From contig NZ_LT632322.1 in the NCBI RefSeq assembly GCF_900119705.1, positions 1,426,001-1,490,000 of the forward strand: DNA of 64,000 nt, written 5' to 3'. Position numbers and translations under genes: made by a program. Positions 56,655 through 64,000 of the stretch are shown here, piece after piece; position 1 is the first letter of the stretch, and every line of letters starts with the position of its first letter. The stretch comes from Murdochiella vaginalis. Its GTDB lineage: Bacteria; Bacillota; Clostridia; Tissierellales; Peptoniphilaceae. The notes beneath the pieces were generated by a model. It searched no databases. It worked only from the letters and a program-made list of their open reading frames with translations, and was not told the DNA's origin.

Positions 56655-59218
56655 ATCATTCCACTCACAAACCAAAACGCATTACCAGCCTTCTTCTTGC
56701 GGCTGCCTTGCTTACTATGCCTCTCTCTATGCCGGTTTCTGCGGAGTCCGGGTCTGCCTTTACCGCAGATGTTCTGGCCGGAAAGCATAAATCGGAAGTT
56801 GTATACGCTTCCCTGCAAACTAATGGTGCCGTAAAAAACATCTATGTCGTGAATCGATTTGAACCAAACGGCGAGCCTATGAAAGATTACGGCGAATACA
56901 AAGCGGTAAAGGAAATTTCCGTCGAAGGCGATCTGCAGGCTGCACAAGGAAACGAAAATGCGGTAAAAACAGGAAAACGCGCCTTCTTCTACCAAGGAGA
57001 ACTGAGCGGTCGCAAGCTTCCCTGGACCATCACTTTGCGCTACACACTCGACGGGCAACCCGTTTCCGCAGAGCAGATCGCCGGAAAATCCGGAACCTTC
57101 GGCCTGGAACTGACCATCACGCCAGTAGCGCAACGACCGACCGGAAACAGCTCGAAAGAAGACGCAAGCGATTCCTGGGCGGAACAGCTGATGCTGCAAA
57201 CCTCCATCACGCTTCCGCAGGATGTGGCGGAAAACATTACGGCCGAAGGCGGAACGCTGGTGCAGGTGGGCGGCGATCGACAGGTCAACTTTGTCGTGCT
57301 TCCCGGAAGCGAGGCCAAGACGTTTACGCTGCATGCCAAGGTAACGAATTTCCATCTTCCCTCCATCACGATTGCCGGCGTCCCCTTCTCGATGGATCTC
57401 GACAATTTTAAGCTTCCCGATTTTTCACAAGATCCGGATCTGAAAAAGTTACAAGAGGGCACAAAAGCTCTCAATGATGCCGGTTCCCGTTTATCCTCCG
57501 GACTTTCCACCGCCAACGAAGGCTACAATGCCTTAGCACTTGGCTATGGTCGTCTTTCTTCGGCATTTAGCACCCTGAAGGGCTCTTCCGACCGTTTGGC
57601 GCAGGGCAGCAATCAGTTTTTTGACGGACTCCAAGCCTTGCAAGAAAACGGAAAAGCGCTACGTGAAGGACTGGGTTCAAGCATCGATGGAACGGACGCG
57701 TTACAAAGCGCCATGAAGCAGGTGAATGACGGCTGGCGCAGCTATGTGGACGGCGTCGAGCGATACGTGGCGGGATCCAAGCAAAGTGTCGCGGCGGTTA
57801 CGCCGCTTTCCGATGGTGCCAATCGTTTGTTGGAAGGCGCTACGCAGACACGGGATGCTTTGACCACCTTCAGCCAGGAAGGAGCAAAGCTTCTCGGTTA
57901 TTCCGGACAGATTCAAGAGGCGCTTCACAAGCTGAACGCTGCGCTTTCCTCCGGAAGCAGCACTCCCACGCCTACCCTTCCCACCGCTGCGGAATTACAA
58001 GAAGCAAAAACGCGTGTCGCGGGATCTGCCCAACAATTGCAAGAAGCAAAAGGTGCGGTGGATACGGTCTATGAGGCCTTTGGAAATCAAATCGCCGCCG
58101 TGGAAAATATGCCGGAGCCCACGATAGATCAGGTTGTACAGGAGGCCCATTTATCCTCCGACGCCTTAAAAAATAAGGATGTCCAAAGACTTCTCGCCTA
58201 TCAGAGCAATAAGGCAAAAGAACAAAAAGCGGCTCAACTGCAGGCGCTTCACGCGCTCTACGATACGGCCGGCTCCACGGGACAGGCGCCTTTGCTGCAA
58301 TTGAAAAATGCCATGACCGAAACCGCGAACCAAGCGAACGAAATGGAATCCGCCATGACCACGGCCATCGAGAATTTACAAAAGATTGTGGAAGCTGTGA
58401 ACACCATCCGTCAGAGCACCGGCCCGGTGAGCGAGGGCGTACAACAACTGAAAGAGCAATATGATGCCTTTCATAATGGATTGGAGCAGTATACTAAGGG
58501 AATTCAAACGTTGAGTCAAGGCTTCGGGCAGAAGGATGACACGAACGGATCCTCCACGACCGATCCGCAACAGCCGACGTTCTATGCGGGTCTTGAAGGT
58601 CTTGCTCATGGCCTGGAACAATGGAAAACGGGCAGTGCGGCACTGGTAACCGGCGGAGAAGCTCTCACCGCGCCCGATACCACACAAGCATTACTCAACG
58701 GACAGGAGCAAATCGCTTCAGGCGTTGGCCGCCTCACAGGCGGGCTGGGAGAGCTGTTCGGAGGCATGAAAGCCTATACGAACGGCGTCGACCAATTAGC
58801 GGAAAACGGCAATGCGTTACAGAGCGGTCTTTTGCAGTATATGGACGGCGTAGGAAAAGCCTCCGATGGCATGGGACAATGGCAGGATGGCTTTATCCGC
58901 TTCGGCAACGGCCTTTCGTCCGCAGCCAATGGTGCGCAACAGTTGGCAAACGGAACCGCGCAATTCGCTGCACAGAGCAGTGATATGAACGGCAAGATCA
59001 AGGAAAAAGTCCAGTCTATGGTGGACGACATGAAGCCGAAAAAGCAAGACATCACCTCTTTCGCAGATGCACGAAACGGCAAGATTGCAGAGGTACAATT
59101 CGTCTTGATGACGGAAGAGATCCGTCTGCCGAAGGAGACAAAAAAAGAAGCGCCGGCTGTGGAAAAGACGGGCTTCTTCGATCGTTTACGCAACTTGTTT
59201 GCACCGAAAAAAGACTGA
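56651..59218 (+). CDS. secreted YhgE/Pip-like heptad-repeat protein
   Basis: Protein of 855 residues with a signal peptide (about 1-31, cut near VSAES), a beta-rich N-terminal domain (about 35-255) and a long helical region with many Gly-containing heptads (LSSGLSTANEGYNALALGYGR, LAQGSNQFFDGL, LTGGLGELFGGM), as in YhgE/Pip proteins. Coiled coils are likely. It ends with a basic stretch after a variable linker; no clear C-terminal membrane helix is seen. Coupled to the MMPL transporter, it probably forms an extracytoplasmic stalk or accessory subunit. Related pairs occur in type VII secretion and lipid export contexts; the substrate here is unknown. Confidence 0.85.
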   Translation: MNHSTHKPKRITSLLLAAALLTMPLSMPVSAESGSAFTADVLAGKHKSEVVYASLQTNGAVKNIYVVNRFEPNGEPMKDYGEYKAVKEISVEGDLQAAQGNENAVKTGKRAFFYQGELSGRKLPWTITLRYTLDGQPVSAEQIAGKSGTFGLELTITPVAQRPTGNSSKEDASDSWAEQLMLQTSITLPQDVAENITAEGGTLVQVGGDRQVNFVVLPGSEAKTFTLHAKVTNFHLPSITIAGVPFSMDLDNFKLPDFSQDPDLKKLQEGTKALNDAGSRLSSGLSTANEGYNALALGYGRLSSAFSTLKGSSDRLAQGSNQFFDGLQALQENGKALREGLGSSIDGTDALQSAMKQVNDGWRSYVDGVERYVAGSKQSVAAVTPLSDGANRLLEGATQTRDALTTFSQEGAKLLGYSGQIQEALHKLNAALSSGSSTPTPTLPTAAELQEAKTRVAGSAQQLQEAKGAVDTVYEAFGNQIAAVENMPEPTIDQVVQEAHLSSDALKNKDVQRLLAYQSNKAKEQKAAQLQALHALYDTAGSTGQAPLLQLKNAMTETANQANEMESAMTTAIENLQKIVEAVNTIRQSTGPVSEGVQQLKEQYDAFHNGLEQYTKGIQTLSQGFGQKDDTNGSSTTDPQQPTFYAGLEGLAHGLEQWKTGSAALVTGGEALTAPDTTQALLNGQEQIASGVGRLTGGLGELFGGMKAYTNGVDQLAENGNALQSGLLQYMDGVGKASDGMGQWQDGFIRFGNGLSSAANGAQQLANGTAQFAAQSSDMNGKIKEKVQSMVDDMKPKKQDITSFADARNGKIAEVQFVLMTEEIRLPKETKKEAPAVEKTGFFDRLRNLFAPKKD

Positions 59219-59241
59219 CCCTGTCGAAGAGACCTTCGCTC

Positions 59242-59991
59242 TCAACGATTCCTCGCCCGCCTCTCCTGCAACTGGGCAGCCATTCCGACACTGAGTATCG
59301 CGGCCGTCTCCGCACGGAGGATGCGCGGCCCAAGGCCGGCAAAGGCTACCTTCTCTTCGGCGAAACGGGCGAATTCCGTGGAAGAAAATCCACCTTCCGG
59401 ACCGATGATCAAAACCATGGCTTTTTCAGGCACCACCGAGTCAAGCACTTCGCTTAACGGTGGCGCTTTTTCTTCTTGGCGTTCCGCGAGCACGATGGCA
59501 AAAAAATCGTCTCGTTGACGAACGACGGTGAGAAGTTCCTCCAGCGACAATGTCTTCTGTATGTACGGAATACGATGGCGTTCACACTGTTCCGCCGCCT
59601 CCTGCAGAATGCGATGCTCTCGCGCAAGACGATTCGGCGAGGGCTCCGCTTCGTTTACGCGTTCTGTCAGTATCGGCCAGATTTCCGAAACACCCAATTC
59701 GGTGGCCTTCTGCAGCATCCATTCCCACTTTTCCTTTTTGATTCGTGCGGGAGCCAGAATAAGCGGTGTAGACAGTTCGCGCCTCTCCTGCAGCGCTTCG
59801 ACACAGTCGGCTTCCACGCCGTTCTTCTTAAGAACAAGGCGCGCCAGAAACGGCATGCCCTCGGCATCAATGAGGCGCACCGTCTCACCGCCACGCACAC
59901 GCAGGACGCGGCGAAGCTGTCTTTCGATATCTGCGGGAAATATCACATGCCCACCGACCGCAAGCGGCGCGGAAATAAAAAATTGCTGCAT
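59242..59991 (-). CDS. rsmE: 16S rRNA m3U1498 methyltransferase
   Basis: SPOUT-fold methyltransferase of 249 residues with an N-terminal PUA-like domain. The knot motifs are IIGPEGGFS and LGPRILRAETAA. It methylates U1498 in the 30S decoding region. The ATG at 59991 shares bases with the TAA of the upstream regulator gene (TAATG), so translation is coupled. The longer frame inside that gene was rejected. Confidence 0.94.
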   Translation of the reverse strand: MQQFFISAPLAVGGHVIFPADIERQLRRVLRVRGGETVRLIDAEGMPFLARLVLKKNGVEADCVEALQERRELSTPLILAPARIKKEKWEWMLQKATELGVSEIWPILTERVNEAEPSPNRLAREHRILQEAAEQCERHRIPYIQKTLSLEELLTVVRQRDDFFAIVLAERQEEKAPPLSEVLDSVVPEKAMVLIIGPEGGFSSTEFARFAEEKVAFAGLGPRILRAETAAILSVGMAAQLQERRARNR

Positions 59992-60377
59992 TATTTTTCG
60001 GATCTCCGAATATTTTGATCGAAATAGGCGCGTAGGCAATCAAAGGTTTCCGCGGAGATGGCATGCTCCACCTTGCAGGCATCCTCTTCCGCCACCTCGG
60101 GGGAAACGCCGACGTGCAAGAACCAGTCCCTAAGCGTGCGATGACGCAAATCAATTTCTTCTCCAATCGCTCTTCCCGAAGAAGAGAGTTGAAGAGAACC
60201 GTCATCTTCCATCGTCACGCGACCTTCTTGCTCCAATTTTTTCATAGCGTTGCTGACCGACGCACGGCTTAATTCCAGATGATTGGCAACATCTATCGAG
60301 CGCACTACGCCAAGATCTCGTTCCAAGACGACAATGGCTTCGAGATAATTTTCTTCTGAGTCATGAATATTATGCAT
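59991..60377 (-). CDS. DtxR/MntR-family metal-dependent regulator
   Basis: Regulator of 128 residues. The N-terminal winged helix (SEENYLEAIVVLERDLGVVRSIDVANHLELSRASVSNAMKKLEQEG) is followed by a short dimerisation domain with metal-ligand residues (Glu/His in LRHRTLRDWFLHVG and CKVEHAISAETFDCL). There is no SH3-like domain, so it is MntR-like in size. The ATG follows AAGGAGG. Linked by overlap to rsmE; no metal transporter is adjacent, so targets are elsewhere. Confidence 0.92.
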   Translation of the reverse strand: MHNIHDSEENYLEAIVVLERDLGVVRSIDVANHLELSRASVSNAMKKLEQEGRVTMEDDGSLQLSSSGRAIGEEIDLRHRTLRDWFLHVGVSPEVAEEDACKVEHAISAETFDCLRAYFDQNIRRSEK

Positions 60378-60503
60378 GGTTCCTCCTTAGACGGAAAGAC
60401 CGGAAACTTTCCTCGTTTTTTATTTCGCTATAAGATTACCCTAACCACGTCAAACCTCACGACTAACCGTATTTTTCATTCCATTTCTACAATTTCGGAG
60501 GTA

Positions 60504-60530
60504 TTATCACTCTAATTCATTGAGTGCTAA
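60504..60530. promoter_or_regulatory. CIRCE element
   Basis: TTATCACTC, 9 nt, GAGTGCTAA: 17 of 18 positions match the HrcA operator TTAGCACTC-N9-GAGTGCTAA. It ends 6 bp before the -35 of the hsp20 promoter rather than after the promoter, which is the less common placement. Confidence 0.9.
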
Positions 60531-60536
60531 TTTTTC

Positions 60537-60564
60537 TTGACATTAAGGTCAAAGATGGTATAAT
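60537..60564 (+). promoter_or_regulatory. hsp20 promoter, with possible CtsR half-site
   Basis: TTGACA, 16 nt, TATAAT, both perfect. Inside it AGGTCAAA, GAT, GGTATAA resembles the CtsR heptad repeat (GGTCAAA-NAN-GGTCAAA) with a degenerate second half, so control by both HrcA and CtsR is possible. Confidence 0.8.
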
Positions 60565-60631
60565 AAAGACACGTTGAGGAAATCACAACGAACAAATGTG
60601 AATAGCTCCCTACGGGAGGAAAGGAGACAGT

Positions 60632-61060
60632 ATGAAACTGGTACCGTATAGAAGAACTTTATCCCCGAGCTTTGCCGTGATGAACGACATGATCGATGAC
60701 TTTTTCAAAAGCGGATTGGATAATGCCGTTTATGACTCGTTTAAGGTGGACGTTGAAAAAGAGGCGGACAAATACGTCGTTACGGCGGATCTTCCCGGCA
60801 TGACCAAAGAAAACGTGGATGTCGAAGTGGAAGAGGGTGTGCTCACCATCTCTGTGCATCAGGAAGAGGAAAGCGAGCAAAGCGATAAAGAAAAGAATTA
60901 TTTACATCGCGAACGCCGCATGACCAACAGCTCCCGTCGCATCCGTCTCGGCGACATCAACGAGGAAGCCATTAAAGCCGGCTTGGAAAACGGTGTGTTG
61001 CGTGTAGAGCTGCCCTTTGCGCAGGAAGTGACCAAAAAGAAATCCATCACCATTCAATAA
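60632..61060 (+). CDS. small heat-shock protein Hsp20
   Basis: Holdase chaperone of 142 residues. A short N-terminal arm precedes the alpha-crystallin domain (about 35-130; VTADLPGMTKENVDVEVEEGVLTI and ENGVLRVELPF) and a C-terminal ITI motif that links dimers into oligomers. The ATG follows GGGAGGAAAGGAG. A CIRCE element and a consensus promoter are directly upstream and a strong terminator follows, so it is a single-gene heat-shock unit. Confidence 0.96.
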   Translation: MKLVPYRRTLSPSFAVMNDMIDDFFKSGLDNAVYDSFKVDVEKEADKYVVTADLPGMTKENVDVEVEEGVLTISVHQEEESEQSDKEKNYLHRERRMTNSSRRIRLGDINEEAIKAGLENGVLRVELPFAQEVTKKKSITIQ

Positions 61061-61090
61061 GCGCTGCCCTTCGCGTTTCGTAGCAAAGCA

Positions 61091-61127
61091 AAAAAGAAGC
61101 CCAAAAATTTCGGGCTTCTTTTTTTAT
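61091..61127. terminator. bidirectional terminator between hsp20 and thiT
   Basis: AAAAAGAAGCCC and GGGCTTCTTTTT form a 12-bp stem around a 9-nt loop, with T-tracts on both strands. It serves both convergent genes. Confidence 0.92.
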
Positions 61128-61152
61128 GCCATCAGAAGCACAGGCCGTGCTT

Positions 61153-61761
61153 TTAAGCGCGATGCATGCGTTTTCGCAGCGGTTGCCATGCCAGAGCGAG
61201 CACCACGAGGCAAATGAGAAAATCCACGCCTAAAAACGACGCGTTATACTGAAAGCTATACACAAAGCCGGCTCCCATGTTGGAAAGCGTGAATGCCTGT
61301 CCCAGCGAGGCGCCCGCCTTGGTAAAGTCGATGGTGGAATAAAAAATGCATCCCGAAAGCACGTGCATGGCTAAGCGCAGCGCCACAGCAAAAAGCAACG
61401 ACGGCAGATGCGAAAAGAAGCTATCTCCTTCGGAGGCGCGTTGCAAACCGGCAAATCCCAGCATCATGTAGGCCAACGGGTAGTCCAGCAACACCTGAAG
61501 CGGATGAACGGTATATCCTCCCAACAGATAGTCCACCAAGCCGTAGACCAGTCCTACTAAGAGTCCTTTTTTCCATCCCCAACGGATTGCAAAAAATAGG
61601 ATCGGCGCCATGGAGGCCAAGGTCACGCTGCCACCCATCGGCATTTCGAAAAGCTTAATAAACGATAAAATTTTTGCCAAAGCGATCATAACGCCGGCTT
61701 CCGCTACCATGCGGGTAGAGAAGCCGTTGCTGCTCGGCATTTTCAAGGTTGATTCCGTCAT
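61153..61761 (-). CDS. thiT: thiamin ECF transporter S component
   Basis: Membrane substrate-binding subunit of 202 residues with six hydrophobic segments. The family pattern is clear: MIALAKILSFIKLFEMPMGGSVTLASMAP, then RWGWKKGLLVGLVYG and the LGGYTVHPLQVLLDYPLAY stretch that binds thiamin in ThiT. It works with a shared ECF energising module encoded elsewhere. The ATG at 61759-61761 follows AAGGAG. A TPP riboswitch with terminator precedes it. Confidence 0.94.
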   Translation of the reverse strand: MTESTLKMPSSNGFSTRMVAEAGVMIALAKILSFIKLFEMPMGGSVTLASMAPILFFAIRWGWKKGLLVGLVYGLVDYLLGGYTVHPLQVLLDYPLAYMMLGFAGLQRASEGDSFFSHLPSLLFAVALRLAMHVLSGCIFYSTIDFTKAGASLGQAFTLSNMGAGFVYSFQYNASFLGVDFLICLVVLALAWQPLRKRMHRA

Positions 61762-61853
61762 ACTTTCTCCTTCTGTTCTTCGCATGACCGTCTTTTTCGC
61801 GTTCGATCGAAACGTCCGGTCACCCGAATGTTGCCGTTCAATATCGGGAAAAG

Positions 61854-61875
61854 AAAAACGCCGCAGAGCGGCGTT
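61854..61875 (-). terminator. riboswitch-linked terminator of thiT
   Basis: Minus strand AACGCCGC, 3-nt loop, GCGGCGTT, then TTTCTTTT, directly after the TPP aptamer. It is the expression platform that stops transcription when TPP is bound. Confidence 0.88.
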
Positions 61876-61892
61876 ACGGAATTCCTACTGAA

Positions 61893-61976
61893 TTCTCTCG
61901 AGCTTCCCTCCGCTATCATTACATAGATCAGGTTCGGGGTTGGTTTGCACCTCTCAGCCGTAGCACCCCCAGTCGA
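61893..61976 (-). promoter_or_regulatory. TPP riboswitch
   Basis: On the minus strand the THI-box landmarks appear in order: GGGGTGC, GGCTGAGAGG, ACCC, AACCTGATC, GTAATG and AGCGGAGGGAAG. The ligand is thiamin pyrophosphate and the controlled gene is thiT. Confidence 0.96.
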
Positions 61977-61991
61977 TATTGAATTGTTTTC

Positions 61992-62020
61992 ATTTTACCG
62001 ATACGATGCCGTTTCTGCAA
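61992..62020 (-). promoter_or_regulatory. thiT promoter
   Basis: Minus strand TTGCAG, 17 nt, TAAAAT, about 15 bp upstream of the riboswitch. Confidence 0.7.
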
Positions 62021-62041
62021 GTCGTTAGCACCGTCTTTGCT

Positions 62042-63085
62042 TTATTTTTCCCGCTTGGAAAAGGCCAGCCTGAGATCGCCGGATGCAATCCATCCCCTTC
62101 CGCGCATCAAACGATACACAGCATACGATAGAATCGCCGGCGCCAGAAAGTGCATTACGACCATTTGCAGGAGCACAGAAGGTGAGTGCCCCATCACATC
62201 CAGCATCGCAAACTGTCCGACCAAACCGCTCGTTCCCATGCCGGCGCCGGAGGCGTTGGAAGTCATACCCAGCACTGCCGTGGAAATGGGCCCAAGAATA
62301 GCAGAGGAAACGATGGCCGGAAGCCACACGATCGGCTTTTTGATGATATTGGGCATTTGCAACATGGAGGTGCCGATTCCCTGTGCTAAGCTGCCGCCAA
62401 AGCCGTTGTCACGATAGGAAATGACCGCAAAACCGATCATATTGCAGCAGCAGCCCACTGTTGCAGCACCGGCGGCAAGGCCGGATAGGCCAAGAGAAAT
62501 CGACAAGGCCGCACTGGAAATGGGCAAAGTCAAGATCACGCCCATCAGTACACTGAGAACAATGCCCATTGGAATCGGCTGCAGCTGGGTGGCACGGTTA
62601 ATGAGGTCGCCCAGACCATTCATCATGCCCGAAATATACGGGGCCAGGAAGAAGCCGACGAGGCCGCCGGTCACAATGGTCACGAAGGGAACGAGCACGA
62701 TATCCACCGGCGTTTTCCCCGCCACGCGACGGCCGACTTCTACGCCCGCAAGTGCGGCGACAAAGGCGCCCACCGGTTCCCCAATGCCGATGGTCGCAAC
62801 GCCCGCAGCATCGAAGACAACGCTACCGGCGCCCAGTGCGCCCAATACCACAGCGGAAAGAACGACAAGAGCCGGGGCATCCAATACGGCAGCGACACCA
62901 ACGCCAATGGCGGGGCCCATGAGCTTCTGTGCGACCGAGCCCATGGTAACCAACAAAGGAATGTGCGCCAAGGTGCCGATCTGTTTAATGATTAATCCGA
63001 TGAGCAACGAGGAAAACAGCCCCCATGCCATACCGTTTAATACGGTTGTCCAATACTCGCGAATGGGATGTGCCGTGTTTTTCAT
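62042..63085 (-). CDS. PTS IIC-like membrane protein
   Basis: Membrane protein of 347 residues with about nine to ten hydrophobic segments and glycine-rich loops (GPAIGVGVAAVLDAP, GIGEPVGAFVAALAGVEVGRR, GAGMGTSGLVGQ). It belongs to the PTS_EIIC_2 family, which is found without IIA/IIB partners, so sugar phosphotransfer is not certain. The ATG follows GAGAGGAG and lies 3 nt after the mtaB stop, so the two are cotranscribed. Confidence 0.85.
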   Translation of the reverse strand: MKNTAHPIREYWTTVLNGMAWGLFSSLLIGLIIKQIGTLAHIPLLVTMGSVAQKLMGPAIGVGVAAVLDAPALVVLSAVVLGALGAGSVVFDAAGVATIGIGEPVGAFVAALAGVEVGRRVAGKTPVDIVLVPFVTIVTGGLVGFFLAPYISGMMNGLGDLINRATQLQPIPMGIVLSVLMGVILTLPISSAALSISLGLSGLAAGAATVGCCCNMIGFAVISYRDNGFGGSLAQGIGTSMLQMPNIIKKPIVWLPAIVSSAILGPISTAVLGMTSNASGAGMGTSGLVGQFAMLDVMGHSPSVLLQMVVMHFLAPAILSYAVYRLMRGRGWIASGDLRLAFSKREK

Positions 63086-63088
63086 CTT

Positions 63089-64000
63089 CTACTCCTCTCC
63101 GGTCGCTATGCCGACCAATTCCTCCCCGTCACGCTTGAGCACGCGAACGGAATACACATGATTTGCTGCCGGCGAGAGAAAGTCATCCTCTCCGGTGTTC
63201 AAATGCTTCGTTGGAAAATGCCGGACACTTTCCTCCGTCGGGGAAACGACGGCCACACGCAGATAATTGCCGGAATAGCCGCTGAAGCGTCCTTTTTCAT
63301 CCCGTTTTTCCTCTGTCAGCACGGACAGCGTTTTGCCGACCATTTTTTCCATAAACGCATGCCGCATGGAAACCTCCTGGGCAGCCAGCCGCGCGGCACG
63401 CTCTTTCTTGATGGCCGCATCCACTTGCCCCGTAAAGAGAGCCGCCGGCGTTCCCTGCCGTGGTGAATAAGGGAAAATATGCATGCGTGAGAATCCGATG
63501 GCATGTGTAAAATCCAAGGTCTCCTGAAACTCCCGCTCCCCCTCTTCCGGAAAGCCGACGATGACATCCGTCGTGAGACCGGCGTCCGGAAACACCCGTC
63601 GAATGGCATCGACCTTTTCCGCATACAGAGCCGTAGTGTAGTGACGATTCATCTTTTCTAGGATCCGATCGGATCCGCTTTGCAGGGAAAGATGAAAATG
63701 CGGGCATAACTTACCCGTGGCCGCCAAGCGTTCCAGCTTCTGTCGTGTCACCCAACGAGGTTCGATGCTGGAAAGGCGAATGCGCCGGATTTCCGGGATT
63801 GCCGCCACCGCTTCGATGACATCCGTAAGCTCTACGCCCGACATTTCTGCACGAAAAGGAGCTTCCTTTCCATAGCTTGCTACATGGATGCCGGTAAGCA
63901 CCAATTCTTGAAAGCCGCGTGCCGCAAGTGCTTTTGCTTCCTGCAAAATGGAAGGCAGCGGCCGAGAGGCAATATGGCCGCGTGCATAGGGAATGATGCA
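63089..64000 (-). CDS. mtaB: tRNA t6A37 methylthiotransferase MtaB (3' part, cut by window end)
   Basis: Radical SAM methylthiotransferase that makes ms2t6A at position 37 of ANN-decoding tRNAs. The reading frame is open to the window edge, where it begins with a cysteine of the iron-sulfur motif (CIIPYARG), so the N-terminal UPF0004 domain and the other cysteines lie outside. Visible parts: LTGIHVASYGK (MtaB rather than MiaB or RimO type), LSLQSGSDRILEKMNRHYT, DVIVGFPEE and a C-terminal TRAM-like domain (about the last 60 residues). It is followed closely by the PTS IIC-like gene. Confidence 0.94.
   Translation of the reverse strand, partial: CIIPYARGHIASRPLPSILQEAKALAARGFQELVLTGIHVASYGKEAPFRAEMSGVELTDVIEAVAAIPEIRRIRLSSIEPRWVTRQKLERLAATGKLCPHFHLSLQSGSDRILEKMNRHYTTALYAEKVDAIRRVFPDAGLTTDVIVGFPEEGEREFQETLDFTHAIGFSRMHIFPYSPRQGTPAALFTGQVDAAIKKERAARLAAQEVSMRHAFMEKMVGKTLSVLTEEKRDEKGRFSGYSGNYLRVAVVSPTEESVRHFPTKHLNTGEDDFLSPAANHVYSVRVLKRDGEELVGIATGEE

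Overview
The window is about 64 kb of bacterial chromosome with dense, mostly minus-strand genes, AGGAGG-type ribosome binding sites and sigma-A-like promoters. Gene content points to a strictly anaerobic, amino-acid-fermenting member of the Bacillota (Clostridia/Tissierellia). The evidence is a class III (glycyl-radical) ribonucleotide reductase, ThyX instead of ThyA nearby, oxaloacetate-decarboxylase-type genes, a RocB-like peptidase, amino-acid ABC transport, an ECF thiamin transporter, an archaeal/eukaryal-type IleRS, and HrcA/NrdR-type operators. Family-level placement (perhaps Peptoniphilaceae) is a guess from overall gene flavour. No phage, insertion sequence, tRNA or rRNA gene was found.

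Layout. 1-4.7 kb: str operon (rpsL-rpsG-fusA-tuf, minus strand) with its promoter at 4664-4692. 4.7-5.7 kb: gene-free, holding an eight-unit hairpin array with a 53-bp period. 5.7-6.4 kb: a membrane protein ending in a pentapeptide repeat. 6.4-11.3 kb: a TrpXYZ-type ABC transporter operon with two substrate-binding proteins, preceded by a 42-codon Phe/Tyr-rich leader ORF and a terminator/antiterminator pair. 11.3-19 kb: rpoBC with two promoters. 19-28 kb: ileS (type 2), a flavoprotein, nth, rodA, comEC and a small membrane protein. 28-32 kb: a TIM44-like zinc-ribbon protein, a UMF1-type MFS transporter, a zinc-dependent phospholipase C-like protein and a YLYPE protein. 32-35 kb: rplM-rpsI, a short AspT-type transporter and an AraC-type regulator. 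35-38.5 kb: a P1B-type ATPase with its DUF6110-like partner and a DUF554 protein. 38.5-42 kb: rnpB, nrdD and nrdG with an NrdR-type operator. 42-48.4 kb: a C39-like protein, a PPC-domain protein, an ABC-2 exporter, and a divergent sensor kinase/response regulator pair sharing its control region. 48.5-54.4 kb: thyX, oadG-like and oadA-like genes, a Phd/RelE toxin-antitoxin pair, a RocB-like M20 peptidase and a purine nucleoside phosphorylase. 54.5-60.4 kb: an MMPL transporter with a heptad-repeat secreted partner, rsmE and a DtxR-type regulator. 60.5-64 kb: a CIRCE-controlled Hsp20, thiT under a TPP riboswitch, a PTS IIC-like permease, and the 3' part of mtaB, which runs off the window.

Most notable: (1) the aromatic leader-peptide attenuator in front of the ABC transporter, which predicts Phe/Tyr-responsive control and hence substrate; (2) the hairpin array at 5080-5496 with fixed 37-bp units and 16-bp spacers, followed on the minus strand by an intrinsic terminator; (3) the GIHH variant of the HIGH motif in IleRS; (4) a terminator placed between the NrdR-type promoter and nrdD.
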